A stretch of DNA of 42,572 nucleotides, from assembly GCA_913774625.1 (NCBI GenBank), contig CAJYHL010000034.1, forward strand, positions 1 through 42,572, read 5' to 3'. The notes beneath the pieces are model-generated. The model saw only the letters and a program-made list of their open reading frames with translations, was not told the DNA's origin and did no database searches. Position 1 is the first letter of the stretch. Every line of letters starts with the position of its first letter. Shown one piece after another: positions 7,857-16,317 of this stretch. This DNA comes from an uncultured Acidovorax sp. (lineage in GTDB: Bacteria > Pseudomonadota > Gammaproteobacteria > Burkholderiales > Burkholderiaceae_C). Both the position numbers and the translations under genes were made by a program.

Positions 7857-8465
7857 ATGCAACTCATCGGAATGTTCGATTCTCCCTATGTGCGCCGCGT
7901 CGGCGTGTCGCTGCACCTGCTGGGCTTGCCGTTCGAGCACCAGCCGCTGTCGGTGTTCAGCACCTTCGAGGCCTTCGGCCGGATCAACCCGGTGGTCAAG
8001 GCGCCCACGCTGGTGTGCGACGGAGGCGAGGTGCTGATGGATTCCACCCTGATCCTGCAGTGGGCCGACACGCTGGGCAAGCGGCGTCTGGCGCCGGCCG
8101 AACCCGCCGCCCTGCGCCGCGACCTGCGCCTGGCCGGGCTGGCGCTGGCCGGCTGCGAGAAGGCCGTGCAGATCGTCTATGAGCGCAATCTGCGGCCGGC
8201 CGAGAAGCAGCACCAGCCCTGGCTGGACCGCGTACAGGGGCAGCTCGCCGCGGCCTACGGTGCGCTGGAAGCCGAACTGGCGCAGGCCCCGCTGGCGGCC
8301 GAGACTGCGGCCCTGACGCACGGCGGCGTGGCCACGGCGGTGGCCTGGAGCTTCACGCAGCTGCTGCTGCCGGGCCAGGTGCGTGCAGAGCAGCATCCGC
8401 GCATCGCGGCCTTCACCGAAGCGGCCGAGCGCCTTCCGGCCTTCCTGGCCTGCCCGCAGACCTGA
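7857..8465 (+). CDS. glutathione S-transferase family protein
   Basis: Cytosolic GST-fold protein (202 aa). The N-terminal thioredoxin-like domain opens with MQLIGMFDSPYVRRVGVSLH, giving a Ser in the usual catalytic position. NPVVKAPTL provides the cis-proline region and LMDSTLILQW the glutathione gamma-glutamyl contact (normally E/D-S). An all-helical C-terminal domain follows. The start at 7857 is set by homology; the longer frame reading from 7605 crosses the divergent promoter. Substrate unknown. It may be controlled by the divergent Lrp-family regulator. Confidence 0.85.
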   Translation: MQLIGMFDSPYVRRVGVSLHLLGLPFEHQPLSVFSTFEAFGRINPVVKAPTLVCDGGEVLMDSTLILQWADTLGKRRLAPAEPAALRRDLRLAGLALAGCEKAVQIVYERNLRPAEKQHQPWLDRVQGQLAAAYGALEAELAQAPLAAETAALTHGGVATAVAWSFTQLLLPGQVRAEQHPRIAAFTEAAERLPAFLACPQT

Positions 8466-8473
8466 GCGCAACG

Positions 8474-8510
8474 AAAAAAGGGCCGGCCCGGTCGCCCGGA
8501 GCCAGCCCTT
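8474..8510 (-). terminator. Rho-independent terminator of the yceI operon
   Basis: On the minus strand AAGGGCTGGC pairs with GCCGGCCCTT (one internal mismatch), followed by a run of six T (plus-strand A run 8474-8479). It lies between the convergent GST and yceI genes, 53 bases past the yceI stop. Confidence 0.75.
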
Positions 8511-8562
8511 CACGCCCCAGCTGCCAGCGGAATGGCAGCCTGTGAGCCGGGTCAACAGCCGA

Positions 8563-9141
8563 TCACTGCTTGACGGCTTCGACCTGCGCCACGATGCGCA
8601 CGTTCTTGGGGAAACCGTACTGCACGCCGTAGTCGGCGCCGAAGGCGGTGCGGTCGATGGTGGTCTCGAAGTCGCCGCCGCAGACTTCGCGCTTGAGCAT
8701 GGGGTTCTGGTAGCAGGTGAACTGGTTGGCCTTGAAGGTGGCCGGCTGGGTCTTGCCCTTGATCGTCAGCTCGCCCGAGACGGACACCAGCTTGTCGCCA
8801 TCGAAGTTGAACTTGTCGCCCACGAACTTGGCCGTGGGGTACTTGGCGGCGTCGAAGATGTCGGCGCTCTGCAGGTGCTTGTCGAAGGCGGGCGTGCCGG
8901 AATTGATGGACGTCATGTCGATGGTCAGCTCCACCTTGCCGGCCTTGGCGGCCTTGTCGAACTGGATCGTGCCTTCCTTCTTGTCGAAGCGGCCACGGTT
9001 CACGCTGGCGCCGAAGTGGCTGATCTCGAACGTGGCGAAGGTGTGGGTCGGGTCCACGACGTAGGTCGCGGGCTGGGCCTGCACGGCACCGGCAGCCAGG
9101 GTGGCGGCCACGGCGGCCAGGGCGAAGAAGGATTTGCGCAT
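8563..9141 (-). CDS. yceI: YceI family periplasmic protein
   Basis: Secreted lipocalin-like beta-barrel (192 aa). The signal peptide MRKSFFALAAVAATLAAG ends with AQA. The mature protein begins TYVVDPTHTFATFEISHFG, the standard YceI opening, and has LTIKGKTQPATF further on. Family members bind a long polyprenyl/isoprenoid ligand in the barrel, and their role is often linked to quinone or lipid stress. GGAG about 9 nt upstream supports the start. It is last in a cytochrome b561-yceI-yceI operon and ends before a clear terminator. Two cysteines (YQNPMLKREVCGG and FTC) may form a disulphide. Confidence 0.92.
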   Translation of the reverse strand: MRKSFFALAAVAATLAAGAVQAQPATYVVDPTHTFATFEISHFGASVNRGRFDKKEGTIQFDKAAKAGKVELTIDMTSINSGTPAFDKHLQSADIFDAAKYPTAKFVGDKFNFDGDKLVSVSGELTIKGKTQPATFKANQFTCYQNPMLKREVCGGDFETTIDRTAFGADYGVQYGFPKNVRIVAQVEAVKQ

Positions 9142-9181
9142 GTCGATAGCTCCAGGTTGAAAAAAGAAAGGGAAAAAGGCT

Positions 9182-9760
9182 TTACAGCTTGCCCACGCCG
9201 GTCAGCGCCAGCTTGAACTTGACCTGCACGTCGTCGGCCACCATGGAGGTGTCGGCCCACTCGTTCTCGCCGATCTTGAAGGCCAGGCGCTTGATGGTGA
9301 AGGCGCCCGTGGCGGTGGTGATGTTGCCGCTCTGCGTGAGCGTGACGGGCACGTTCACGTCCTGCGTGGCGCCCTTGATGCTCAGCTTGCCGGCCACGTC
9401 GAACTTGCCCGGGCCGGCGGCCTTGATGGCGGTGGACTGGAAGGTCGCCTGCGGGAACTTGGCAACGTTGAACCAGGTGGGCTTGGGCAGCTCGGCGTCG
9501 GACTCCTTCACGCCCAGCGTGGCGCTGCCGGTATCCACCGTGAAGGCGATCTTGCTGGCGGCGGGCTTGGCGGGGTCGAAGGCGATCTGCGCGTCGAACT
9601 TCTTGAAGCGGCCTTCGACCGGCACGCCCATCTGCTTGCTGACGAAGAGGATCTCGCTCTGCGCGGGCACCAGGGCCTGCTGGGCCCAGGCAGGGGCGGC
9701 GGCCATCAGCGAGGCGGAAGCGAAGGCCAGGCCGGTCAGGGAGGTTGTCAGAAGACGCAT
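9182..9760 (-). CDS. second YceI family periplasmic protein
   Basis: A diverged paralogue of the downstream yceI, the same length (192 aa). Signal peptide MRLLTTSLTGLAFASASLMA, cleavage after AWA. Barrel strands include SEILFVSKQMGVPVEGRFKK and LSIKGATQDVNVPVTL. It lacks the cysteine pair seen in the neighbour. It is spaced 40 bases from the downstream yceI and 77 bases from the upstream cytochrome b561 gene, all on the same strand. Tandem YceI copies next to a b561 haem protein suggest a small membrane/periplasm redox or isoprenoid-handling module. Confidence 0.88.
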   Translation of the reverse strand: MRLLTTSLTGLAFASASLMAAAPAWAQQALVPAQSEILFVSKQMGVPVEGRFKKFDAQIAFDPAKPAASKIAFTVDTGSATLGVKESDAELPKPTWFNVAKFPQATFQSTAIKAAGPGKFDVAGKLSIKGATQDVNVPVTLTQSGNITTATGAFTIKRLAFKIGENEWADTSMVADDVQVKFKLALTGVGKL

Positions 9761-9837
9761 GAAGAAGGCTCCGTCAGGAAGAACGAATCAGGAAAAGAAA
9801 AGGAAAACGGCAAGGGAAGAACAGGCCGAAGGCAGGC

Positions 9838-10395
9838 TCAGCCCCGGCCCGGCAGCATGCGGGCGAGCAGGCCGTCGCGGTCGATGACCTGGTGCTTGAG
9901 CGCCGCTGCAACATGTAGCACCACCAGAGCCGCCAGCGCGTAGGCCGTGATCTCGTGCCAGGGCTTGATGGCCTCGGCCAGCTCGGGGCTCACGGGCACG
10001 AAGCTGGGCAGGGGCAGCACACCCAGGAAGACGATGGGAAAGCCCGCAGCCGAGCTGTAGGCCCAGCCCACCAGGGGCACGATGAAAAAGAGCGCATACA
10101 GCAGATGGTGCGTGGCGTGGTGCGCCACCTGCTGCCAGCGCGGCATGGAGTTCTCGATGGCGGCCGGCAGCGCCGGCGGACGGTGGGTGATGCGCCAGAC
10201 CAGGCGCAGCACCGACAGCGCCAGGATGGTGACGCCGGCCCACTTGTGCCAGTTGTAGAGCTTCAGGCGCTGCGGCGAGAAGGGCAGGTCCGCCATGTAG
10301 AGGCCGACGCAGAACGTGCCCACGATGGCGATGGCCAGCAGCCAGTGCAGGGCGATGGCGGTGGCGGTGTAGCGGGACGGGCGGAACGAGTTCAT
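9838..10395 (-). CDS. cytochrome b561 family protein
   Basis: Inner-membrane di-haem b561 (185 aa) with four helices. Candidate haem-ligating histidines lie in TAIALHWLLAIAIVG, LYNWHKWAGVTIL, VAHHATHHLLYALFF and IKPWHEITAYALAALVVLHV. Length and topology fit the YceJ/CybB group, which moves electrons between quinol and other carriers. E. coli has a similar yceJ-yceI pair, so this is the first gene of a yceJ-yceI-yceI-type operon. The start MNSFRPSRYTATAIALHW is the usual one for the family. Confidence 0.9.
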   Translation of the reverse strand: MNSFRPSRYTATAIALHWLLAIAIVGTFCVGLYMADLPFSPQRLKLYNWHKWAGVTILALSVLRLVWRITHRPPALPAAIENSMPRWQQVAHHATHHLLYALFFIVPLVGWAYSSAAGFPIVFLGVLPLPSFVPVSPELAEAIKPWHEITAYALAALVVLHVAAALKHQVIDRDGLLARMLPGRG

Positions 10396-10760
10396 GGATC
10401 GTGGGCGATGGTCGGGGGCGACTGTGCAAACCAGCCGGACTGTGCGCAGTCTAGGGTCAGACTATCCGGAAAACTTCAATGGAATTGTTGTTTTAATTCA
10501 ATTTTTGTGAAGCCATGCGGGGCTGTAGAGCGGATCGGCAGTCGCTTCGCCCCCACCACCGTCACCGGAATCGCGCCGGCCAGCGCCCGGGGGGCGATAG
10601 CCAGCCCCGCCGGGGGATCGGCAATGGGAGGGCTGTACCGGTTTAATTTTTTCCATCCGCAGCGCGCCATGCCATGGCTACGATCGCCCGGCCGTGTGCG
10701 GGGCGCCCGCGCCGGCCTGCTCATCCAGTTCACCCATCCACTGAAAGCGAGGTTATTCCC
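10396..10760. other. 365-base divergent spacer without a gene
   Basis: This region holds the promoters of the cytochrome b561 operon (leftward) and of the small secreted protein (rightward). An AT-rich island at 10480-10510 contains GAATT-N8-AATTC. A near-palindrome ACTGTGCGCAGT lies near 10440. No clean -35/-10 pair could be assigned. The frame that opens at 10674 (MATIARPC) is only the leader of the downstream gene. Confidence 0.4.
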
Positions 10761-11261
10761 TTGAAGAAAGTGCTGTTGTCCCTGCTGGCCTGCTCCATGG
10801 CATCCATCGTCTCTGCCGAAGGCGGTGGAAACGCCCAGGCGCCATCGGTCGAGGTCCGCTTCGGCAAACCCACGTTCATGCAGAAGCTCTTCTACGAAAA
10901 GATGTACGAGAAGAAGCCCTTCGAGGACGCGACGCTCTACTACTACGACAACGGCGTGTACAAGATCATCTCCCCCGGCGAGGAGCACTACGGCGTTTAC
11001 GTGGTGCGCGGCAAGCTCACGGACGAGGAATACGCGGTGAACTTCATCTCCCTGCCCTCGTCGGACTGGGGCGGCAAGACCGCCATGCATGCCCTGAAGT
11101 TCAACCGCAGGACGGGCCAGTTCACGCAGCAGGCCACCTGGGAAGACGACCCGCACATCGCGCCGCAGTACGGGCGTTTCAGCCAGGAGGTGAACACCAT
11201 CGCCGACCCGCGCCCGGTGAAGTGGGAAACCCACGCGCAGCCGGAGCAGCGCGGGAAATGA
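10761..11261 (+). CDS. small secreted protein, unknown function (TTG start)
   Basis: The family is not recognised. A TTG at 10761 gives a textbook signal peptide ((M)KKVLLSLLACSMASIVSA, then EGGG). GCGAGG sits about 8 nt upstream as ribosome-binding site. The longer ATG frame from 10674 would bury this signal behind 29 unlikely residues. The mature protein (about 145 aa) is rich in aromatic residues: FYEKMYEKKPFEDATLYYYD, HYGVYVVRGKL, and SSDWGGKTAMHALKFNRRTG. It has no cysteine in the mature part and no membrane segment. It is probably periplasmic. Confidence 0.75.
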   Translation: MKKVLLSLLACSMASIVSAEGGGNAQAPSVEVRFGKPTFMQKLFYEKMYEKKPFEDATLYYYDNGVYKIISPGEEHYGVYVVRGKLTDEEYAVNFISLPSSDWGGKTAMHALKFNRRTGQFTQQATWEDDPHIAPQYGRFSQEVNTIADPRPVKWETHAQPEQRGK

Positions 11262-11266
11262 GCTCC

Positions 11267-11338
11267 GGGCCGGACCGGCCGGCCCTCACGGGGCTCGCCG
11301 GCCAGCGGCTTGCGCTCCAGCGCCCGCATGGAGCGGGC
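11267..11338. terminator. two hairpins in the convergent spacer
   Basis: GGGCCGG/CCGGCCC (11267-11285, loop ACCGG) and GCCCGC/GCGGGC (11322-11338, loop ATGGA) lie between the stops of the secreted protein and the biotin carboxylase gene. Neither is followed by a T-run, so terminator function is only suggested. Confidence 0.35.
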
Positions 11339-11346
11339 ACGGACCT

Positions 11347-13086
11347 TCAGGCGCCGATGCGCGCCAGCGGCGCCCCGGCCGCCTGGTAGCTGCCCACGGC
11401 CACCAGGGCGGTGATGCGGCCCGCGCGCGGCGCGGTGATCTGCATCTCCATCTTCATCGCCTCCATCACGGCGACCAGATCGCCTTCGGCCACGGTGTCG
11501 CCCTCGGCCACCTTCCAGGCCTGCACGGTGCCGGCCACCGGCGCAGGCACCGCGCCCTCATCCTGCGCGCCGTCTCTCGCTGCGGCCTGGACCACACCAC
11601 CCATCGCGCCCGGCACGGCCTGCAGGCCCTGCAGCAGCAGCGCGGGCAGGCCCAGCGCCACGCGGCGGCCGTCGATCTCGATGGCGGTGCGCACCAGCGC
11701 GGTGTCCGGCAGCGGCTCGGCGCGCGCAGCGGCGGCCAGGGCTTCGGCGAAGTCGGTCTCGATCCAGCGGGTATGCACGCGCAGGCTTTCGCCGTTGGTG
11801 AAGTCCTCGTGCTGCATCACCGCGCGGTGGAAGGGCAGCACCGAGGCCACGCCGCCGATGCGGAACTCCCGCAGCGCGCGGCGCGCGCGGGCGATGGCCT
11901 GCTCGCGCGTGGCTCCGGAGACGATGAGCTTGGCCATCAGCGAATCGAAGGTGCCCGGCACGATGGAGCCGGCCAGCACGCCCGTGTCCAACCGCACGCC
12001 AGGGCCCGAAGGTGGCTCGAACCGGGTCACGCCGCCCGGCGTGGGTAGAAAGCCGCGGCCCACGTCTTCGGCGTTGATGCGGAACTCGAAGGAATGGCCC
12101 TGCGGCTCGGGCGTGCCCGTGATGCGCAGCGGCAGGCCTTCGGCGATGCGGAACTGCTCGACCACCAGGTCGATGCCCGTGGTCTGCTCGGTCACGGGAT
12201 GCTCCACCTGCAGGCGCGTGTTCACTTCCAGGAACGAGATCGCACCGGTGCCCGAAAGCAGGAATTCCACGGTGCCGGCACTGGTGTAGCCGGCGGCGGC
12301 GCAGATGTCGCGGGCCGAGGCGTGGATGCGCTCGCGCTGCTCCGGCGTGAGGAAGGGCGCAGGGGCTTCTTCCACGAGCTTCTGGTTGCGGCGCTGCAGG
12401 GAACAGTCCCGCGTGCCCAGCACCACCACGTTGCCGTGCGTGTCGGCCAGCACCTGCGCTTCGATGTGGCGCGGCCGGTCCAGGAACTGCTCCACGAAGC
12501 ATTCGCCCCGGCCGAAGGCGGCCGTGGCCTCGCGCACGGCGGAGGCATAGAGGTCCGCCACCTCGTCCATGCGCCAGGCGATCTTCATGCCGCGCCCGCC
12601 GCCACCGAAGGCCGCCTTGATGATGATGGGCAGGCCGTGCTGCTCGGCGAAGGCCAGGACCTCGGACACGTCCTGCACCGGGCCGGCCGTGCCCTGCACG
12701 AGCGGCGCGCCCACCTGCAGCGCGAGCCGGCGCGCCTCGACCTTGTCGCCCAGGCGCTCGATGGCCTCGGGCGGCGGGCCGATCCAGGCGAGGCCCGCGC
12801 CGATCACGGCCCGCGCGAAGCCCGCGTTCTCCGACAGGAAGCCGTAGCCGGGATGCACGGCGTCGGCGCCGCTCTTGCGGGCCACATCGAGCAGCTTCTC
12901 GATGTGCAGATAGGTATCGGCCGGCCGGTCGCCGCCCAGGCCCCAGGCTTCGTCCGCCATGCGCACATGCAAGGCGTCGATGTCGGCATCGGCATAGACG
13001 GCGACGGAGGCGAGGCCGTAGTCGGCGCAGGCGCGGGCGATGCGGACACCTATCTCTCCGCGATTGGCAATGAGGACTTTTTTCAT
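11347..13086 (-). CDS. biotin carboxylase / biotin carboxyl carrier fusion
   Basis: A 579-residue protein that carboxylates its own biotin using ATP and bicarbonate. The biotin carboxylase part (about 1-450) begins [19 protein letters not shown]. It has the glycine-rich ATP lid GGGGRGMK and the active-site stretch [18 protein letters not shown] short linker leads to a carrier domain (about 505-579) with the biotinylation motif VMEAMKMEM. No carboxyltransferase domain is present. It is the last gene of an operon with pxpA, a DUF1445 gene and a PxpB-PxpC fusion, and starts 5 bases after the latter's stop. KipI/KipA (PxpB/PxpC) are homologous to the carboxyltransferase half of urea carboxylase. 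The partner carboxyltransferase may therefore be the PxpBC fusion, with a lactam as substrate (inference). An acyl-CoA carboxylase role is the alternative. Confidence 0.88.
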   Translation of the reverse strand: MKKVLIANRGEIGVRIARACADYGLASVAVYADADIDALHVRMADEAWGLGGDRPADTYLHIEKLLDVARKSGADAVHPGYGFLSENAGFARAVIGAGLAWIGPPPEAIERLGDKVEARRLALQVGAPLVQGTAGPVQDVSEVLAFAEQHGLPIIIKAAFGGGGRGMKIAWRMDEVADLYASAVREATAAFGRGECFVEQFLDRPRHIEAQVLADTHGNVVVLGTRDCSLQRRNQKLVEEAPAPFLTPEQRERIHASARDICAAAGYTSAGTVEFLLSGTGAISFLEVNTRLQVEHPVTEQTTGIDLVVEQFRIAEGLPLRITGTPEPQGHSFEFRINAEDVGRGFLPTPGGVTRFEPPSGPGVRLDTGVLAGSIVPGTFDSLMAKLIVSGATREQAIARARRALREFRIGGVASVLPFHRAVMQHEDFTNGESLRVHTRWIETDFAEALAAAARAEPLPDTALVRTAIEIDGRRVALGLPALLLQGLQAVPGAMGGVVQAAARDGAQDEGAVPAPVAGTVQAWKVAEGDTVAEGDLVAVMEAMKMEMQITAPRAGRITALVAVGSYQAAGAPLARIGA

Positions 13087-13091
13087 GGCGT

Positions 13092-14687
13092 TCAGGAACG
13101 GGTCACAGGTTCGAAGGCCCGGATGGGGTTGAAGCGCACCCAGGCGCCCACGGGGATCTGCCCCGCACGGTCCAGGTGGTGGGGCGCCACGCAGGCGATG
13201 ACGGGGTAGCCGCCGGTCAGCGGGTGGTCGGCCAGGAACAGCACGGGCTGGCCGCTGGGCGGCACCTGGATGGCGCCGGTGGCGGTGCCTTCGCTGGGCA
13301 GCTCGTGCGTGACGGCGCGGGCCAGCGGCTCTGCGCCCGCCAGGCGCAGGCCGATGCGGTTGGACTGGGGCGTGACCTGCCAGCGCTGGGCGCTCAGAAG
13401 CGCCACGCCCTCGGGCGTGAACCAGTCGGTGCGGGGGCCGGGCACCACGTCCAGCACCACGTCGGACTGCAGGGTGGGCAGGTCTTCGGGCGGCAGCTCG
13501 GGCAGGCCGACAAAGGCGCCGCGCGCAGCGGGGCTCAGGGCCAGCAGGTCGCCCGGAACCGGCGCGGGCGGGCCGACGCGGGCCAGGGTGTCGGTGGCGC
13601 AGCTGCCCAGCACGGGCTGCACGGCGAAGCCGCCGCGCACGGCCACATAGCTGCGCAGGCCGGCGGCGGGCTCGCCGATGTGCAGCACGTCGCCGTCGGC
13701 CAGGGCCAGCGGCTGCCAGCGGGCGGCGGGCCAGGCGCGGCCATCGGCAGCGGTCAGCGTGAGCGGGCCGGCCGCGCCGGTGACGGCGACCACCGTGTCG
13801 CCCCGGCTCTGCAGCCGCAGGCCACCGCCCACAGTTTCCAGGCAGGCGGCGGTGGCGGGATTGCCGGCCAGCCGGTTGGCGGCGCGGCAGGCGGCCTGGT
13901 CCATGGCGCCGGAGGCCGACACGCCCTGCCCCGCCTGGCCGTGCCGGCCCAGGTCCTGGAACAGGGTCTGCAGGCCCGTGGCCAGCACCTGCAGCGCGGG
14001 GCCGGAGGGCACCGGCGTTTCAGGGGATTTTGCGGCTGCAGCCTGCGTCCCACCTGCGCCTTGCGCTATGTCTTTGCTAGCGATATCGACGAAGCGCACG
14101 CGCCAGCCGGGCTGCAGCAGCGCGGGCGGGTCGCGGTCCATGTCCCACATCGCCAGCGGCGTGGTGCCGATGATCTGCCAGCCGCCGGGGCTGGCCTGCG
14201 GATAGACGCCGCTGAAAGTGCCGGCCAGCGCCACGGCGCCGGCAGGGATGCGGGTGCGCGGCGTGCTGCGGCGCGGCACGTCCAGGCCGGGGTGGCCGCC
14301 GGCCAGGTAGCCGAAGCCGGGCGCGAAGCCGGTGAAGGCCACGGTGTATTCGCTGCCGGTGTGGCGGCGCACGACCTCTTCGGGCGTGATGCCAAGCATG
14401 AGCGCCACTTCGGCGAGGTCTTCGCCGTCGTATCGGACGGGGATCTCGATCAGCGTGCCGCTGCGCTCTGCGGCAGCGCTCACGTCGCGCTGCGCGATGG
14501 CATCGACCAGCGACGCGAAGCTCTGCACGGTGGGGCGGAACTGCACGAGCAGCGTGCGCGCCGCAGGCACCAGCTCTTCGATGCCCGCGATGGGTTCGCG
14601 CCGCAGGGATGCCAGCAGCGCCAGCGTCTGGTCCAGGTCGTCGAGCTCGACCAGCAGGGCATTCAGATTGACGGGGAGAAAGCGCAA
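13092..14687 (-). CDS. PxpB-PxpC (KipI-KipA) fusion, 5-oxoprolinase subunits
   Basis: One 531-residue chain joins two proteins that are separate in E. coli. The AHS1/KipI/PxpB part (about 1-215) includes [29 protein letters not shown] and [11 protein letters not shown]. The AHS2/KipA/PxpC part (about 240-531) includes [20 protein letters not shown] and [20 protein letters not shown]. With PxpA these subunits open the 5-oxoproline ring using ATP to give glutamate. The start is TTG at 14687 ((M)[16 protein letters not shown]), because GGGAG sits about 6 nt upstream and no ATG or GTG is in frame nearby. A longer frame upstream is a shadow of the DUF1445 gene. It is 17 bases from the DUF1445 stop. 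Confidence 0.9.
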   Translation of the reverse strand: MRFLPVNLNALLVELDDLDQTLALLASLRREPIAGIEELVPAARTLLVQFRPTVQSFASLVDAIAQRDVSAAAERSGTLIEIPVRYDGEDLAEVALMLGITPEEVVRRHTGSEYTVAFTGFAPGFGYLAGGHPGLDVPRRSTPRTRIPAGAVALAGTFSGVYPQASPGGWQIIGTTPLAMWDMDRDPPALLQPGWRVRFVDIASKDIAQGAGGTQAAAAKSPETPVPSGPALQVLATGLQTLFQDLGRHGQAGQGVSASGAMDQAACRAANRLAGNPATAACLETVGGGLRLQSRGDTVVAVTGAAGPLTLTAADGRAWPAARWQPLALADGDVLHIGEPAAGLRSYVAVRGGFAVQPVLGSCATDTLARVGPPAPVPGDLLALSPAARGAFVGLPELPPEDLPTLQSDVVLDVVPGPRTDWFTPEGVALLSAQRWQVTPQSNRIGLRLAGAEPLARAVTHELPSEGTATGAIQVPPSGQPVLFLADHPLTGGYPVIACVAPHHLDRAGQIPVGAWVRFNPIRAFEPVTRS

Positions 14688-14704
14688 TCGAGACTCCCGC
14701 GCCG

Positions 14705-15514
14705 TCAGACGTGGTACGCGCTGTCGGGCACGTCGGTGATGAACATGTGGCCCGGCGCATGGGTGACGGCGAAGGGCACGCCCGAGGCCATCACCGCCGC
14801 CTGGGGCGTGACGCCGCAGGCCCAGAACACGGGCACCTCTCCGGGGCGGATCTCCACCGGGTCGCCGAAGTCGGGCCGCGCCAGGTCGGCGATGCCCAGC
14901 GCCGCCGGATCGCCCACATGCACGGGCGCGCCATGCACGGACGGAAAACGGCCCGAGATGGAGACAGCATCCGCCACCCGTTCGGCCGGAACGGGGCGCA
15001 TCGACACCACCAGCTCGCCATGCAGGCGGCCTGCGGGCCGGCACTGGCGCTGCGTGCGGTACATGGGCACGTTGCAGCCCTGGGCGATGTGGCGCACCTC
15101 GATGCCGGCTTCCTGCAGCGGCGTCTCGAAGGTGAAGCTGCAGCCGATCAGGAAGGTCACGAGGTCGGGGTGCTCGGCCCAGAGCGCGCGGGCGTCGGCC
15201 ACCTCTTCGGCCAGCCGGCCATCGCGCCAGACGCGGTAGAGCGGAATGTCGGTGCGCAGATCGGCGCCTTCGGCCAGCACGGTGGCGTGGCTGCCGGCCT
15301 CGATCACGTCCAGCACCGGGCAGGGCTTGGGGTTGCGCTGCGCGTAGAGCAGGAAGTCCCAGGCCCATTCGCGCGGCAGGGCGATCATGTTGGCCTGGGT
15401 CATGCCCGGGGCGCGGCCGGCGGTGGGTTCGATGAAGCCGGCGCGGTAGCGCGCGCGGGCTTCGCGCGCGGCCTGGATGGCGGCGGCTCGGGCGGCTTCG
15501 AGGGGGGAATGCAT
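14705..15514 (-). CDS. DUF1445 protein, D-glutamate cyclase-like putative hydro-lyase
   Basis: 269 aa, normal for the YcsI/DUF1445 family. Family features seen are [18 protein letters not shown] and CNVPMYRT near the middle, [14 protein letters not shown], and the C-terminal [11 protein letters not shown] eukaryotic relative (DGLUCY) converts D-glutamate to 5-oxo-D-proline. A role in making or handling 5-oxoproline stereoisomers for the PxpABC enzyme therefore fits the context, though the bacterial enzymes are poorly characterised. A strong AGGAGG lies 8 nt before the start. It sits between pxpA and pxpBC, as in the Bacillus ycsFGI-kipIAR layout. Confidence 0.87.
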   Translation of the reverse strand: MHSPLEAARAAAIQAAREARARYRAGFIEPTAGRAPGMTQANMIALPREWAWDFLLYAQRNPKPCPVLDVIEAGSHATVLAEGADLRTDIPLYRVWRDGRLAEEVADARALWAEHPDLVTFLIGCSFTFETPLQEAGIEVRHIAQGCNVPMYRTQRQCRPAGRLHGELVVSMRPVPAERVADAVSISGRFPSVHGAPVHVGDPAALGIADLARPDFGDPVEIRPGEVPVFWACGVTPQAAVMASGVPFAVTHAPGHMFITDVPDSAYHV

Positions 15515-15530
15515 GGTCAGCCTCCTGGGA

Positions 15531-16286
15531 TCAGGCGAACGGGCGGATCACGACGCCTTCGAGTTCCAGCGCCTCGCGCACGGCGCGGGCCATGGCCACG
15601 GCGCCGGGCGAGTCGCCATGCACGCAGATGGAATCGGCGCGCACGCGGGTGGTGCTGCCGTCGATGGCCTGCACCGTGCCTTCGCGCACCAGCTGCAGCA
15701 TGCGGCGGGCGACCTCGGCGGCGTCGTGCAGCACGGCGCCGGGCTCGCGCCGCGACACCAGCGTGCCCTGGGGCGTGTAGGCGCGGTCGGCGAAGGCTTC
15801 GGCCACCACGCGCAGGCCGGCGTCGGCGGCCCAGCGCTCCAGCGGCGAGCCGGCCAGCACCACCAGGGCCAGCGACGGGTCGATGGCGCGGATGGCGGCG
15901 ATCACGTCGCCGGCCTGGCGCTGGTCGTGCGCGATGGTGTTGTAGAGCGCGCCGTGCGGCTTGACGTAGGCGACGCGCGTGCCGGCGGCGGTGGCCAGGC
16001 CCTGCAGGGCGCCGATCTGGTAGATGACGTCGGCCACCAAGTCGCTGCTTGCCACGTCCATGTTGCGGCGGCCGAAGCCGGCCAGGTCCGGGTAGGCGAC
16101 GTGGGCGCCTACCGAGACGCCACGGTCCTTCGCGGCGCGCAGCGTGGCCAGGATGCCCGCCGCATCGCCGGCATGGAAGCCGCAGGCCACGTTGGCGCTG
16201 GTGACGATGCCGAGCATGGCGGCGTCGTCGCCCATGGTCCACGCGCCCAGGCTTTCGCCCAGGTCGCTGTTGAGGTCGATGTGCAT
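15531..16286 (-). CDS. pxpA: 5-oxoprolinase subunit PxpA (LamB/YcsF family)
   Basis: 251 aa. It opens with the family signature [16 protein letters not shown] and contains [19 protein letters not shown] and [10 protein letters not shown] (metal/active-site-like Asp, His and Lys residues). The end has [20 protein letters not shown]. PxpA works with PxpB and PxpC as an ATP-dependent 5-oxoprolinase that recycles damaged glutamine/glutamate or uses 5-oxoproline as a nutrient. The ATG at 16286 is chosen because the protein family begins at MxIDLN; an upstream TTG at 16304 would add six residues. It follows the MFS gene by 31 bases and precedes DUF1445 by 16. Confidence 0.94.
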   Translation of the reverse strand: MHIDLNSDLGESLGAWTMGDDAAMLGIVTSANVACGFHAGDAAGILATLRAAKDRGVSVGAHVAYPDLAGFGRRNMDVASSDLVADVIYQIGALQGLATAAGTRVAYVKPHGALYNTIAHDQRQAGDVIAAIRAIDPSLALVVLAGSPLERWAADAGLRVVAEAFADRAYTPQGTLVSRREPGAVLHDAAEVARRMLQLVREGTVQAIDGSTTRVRADSICVHGDSPGAVAMARAVREALELEGVVIRPFA

Positions 16287-16317
16287 GTGAGGAATGCCTT
16301 GCAAGTCAATGAAGAGG

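Noticed and set aside
10674-10760. ATG at 10674 as start of the small secreted protein
   Set aside because: It would place 29 Arg/Pro-rich residues before a perfect signal peptide that starts at TTG 10761 with its own ribosome-binding site.
13176-15239. Plus-strand open frame of 687 codons
   Set aside because: Antisense shadow of the PxpB-PxpC fusion and DUF1445 genes with low-complexity composition and no domain.
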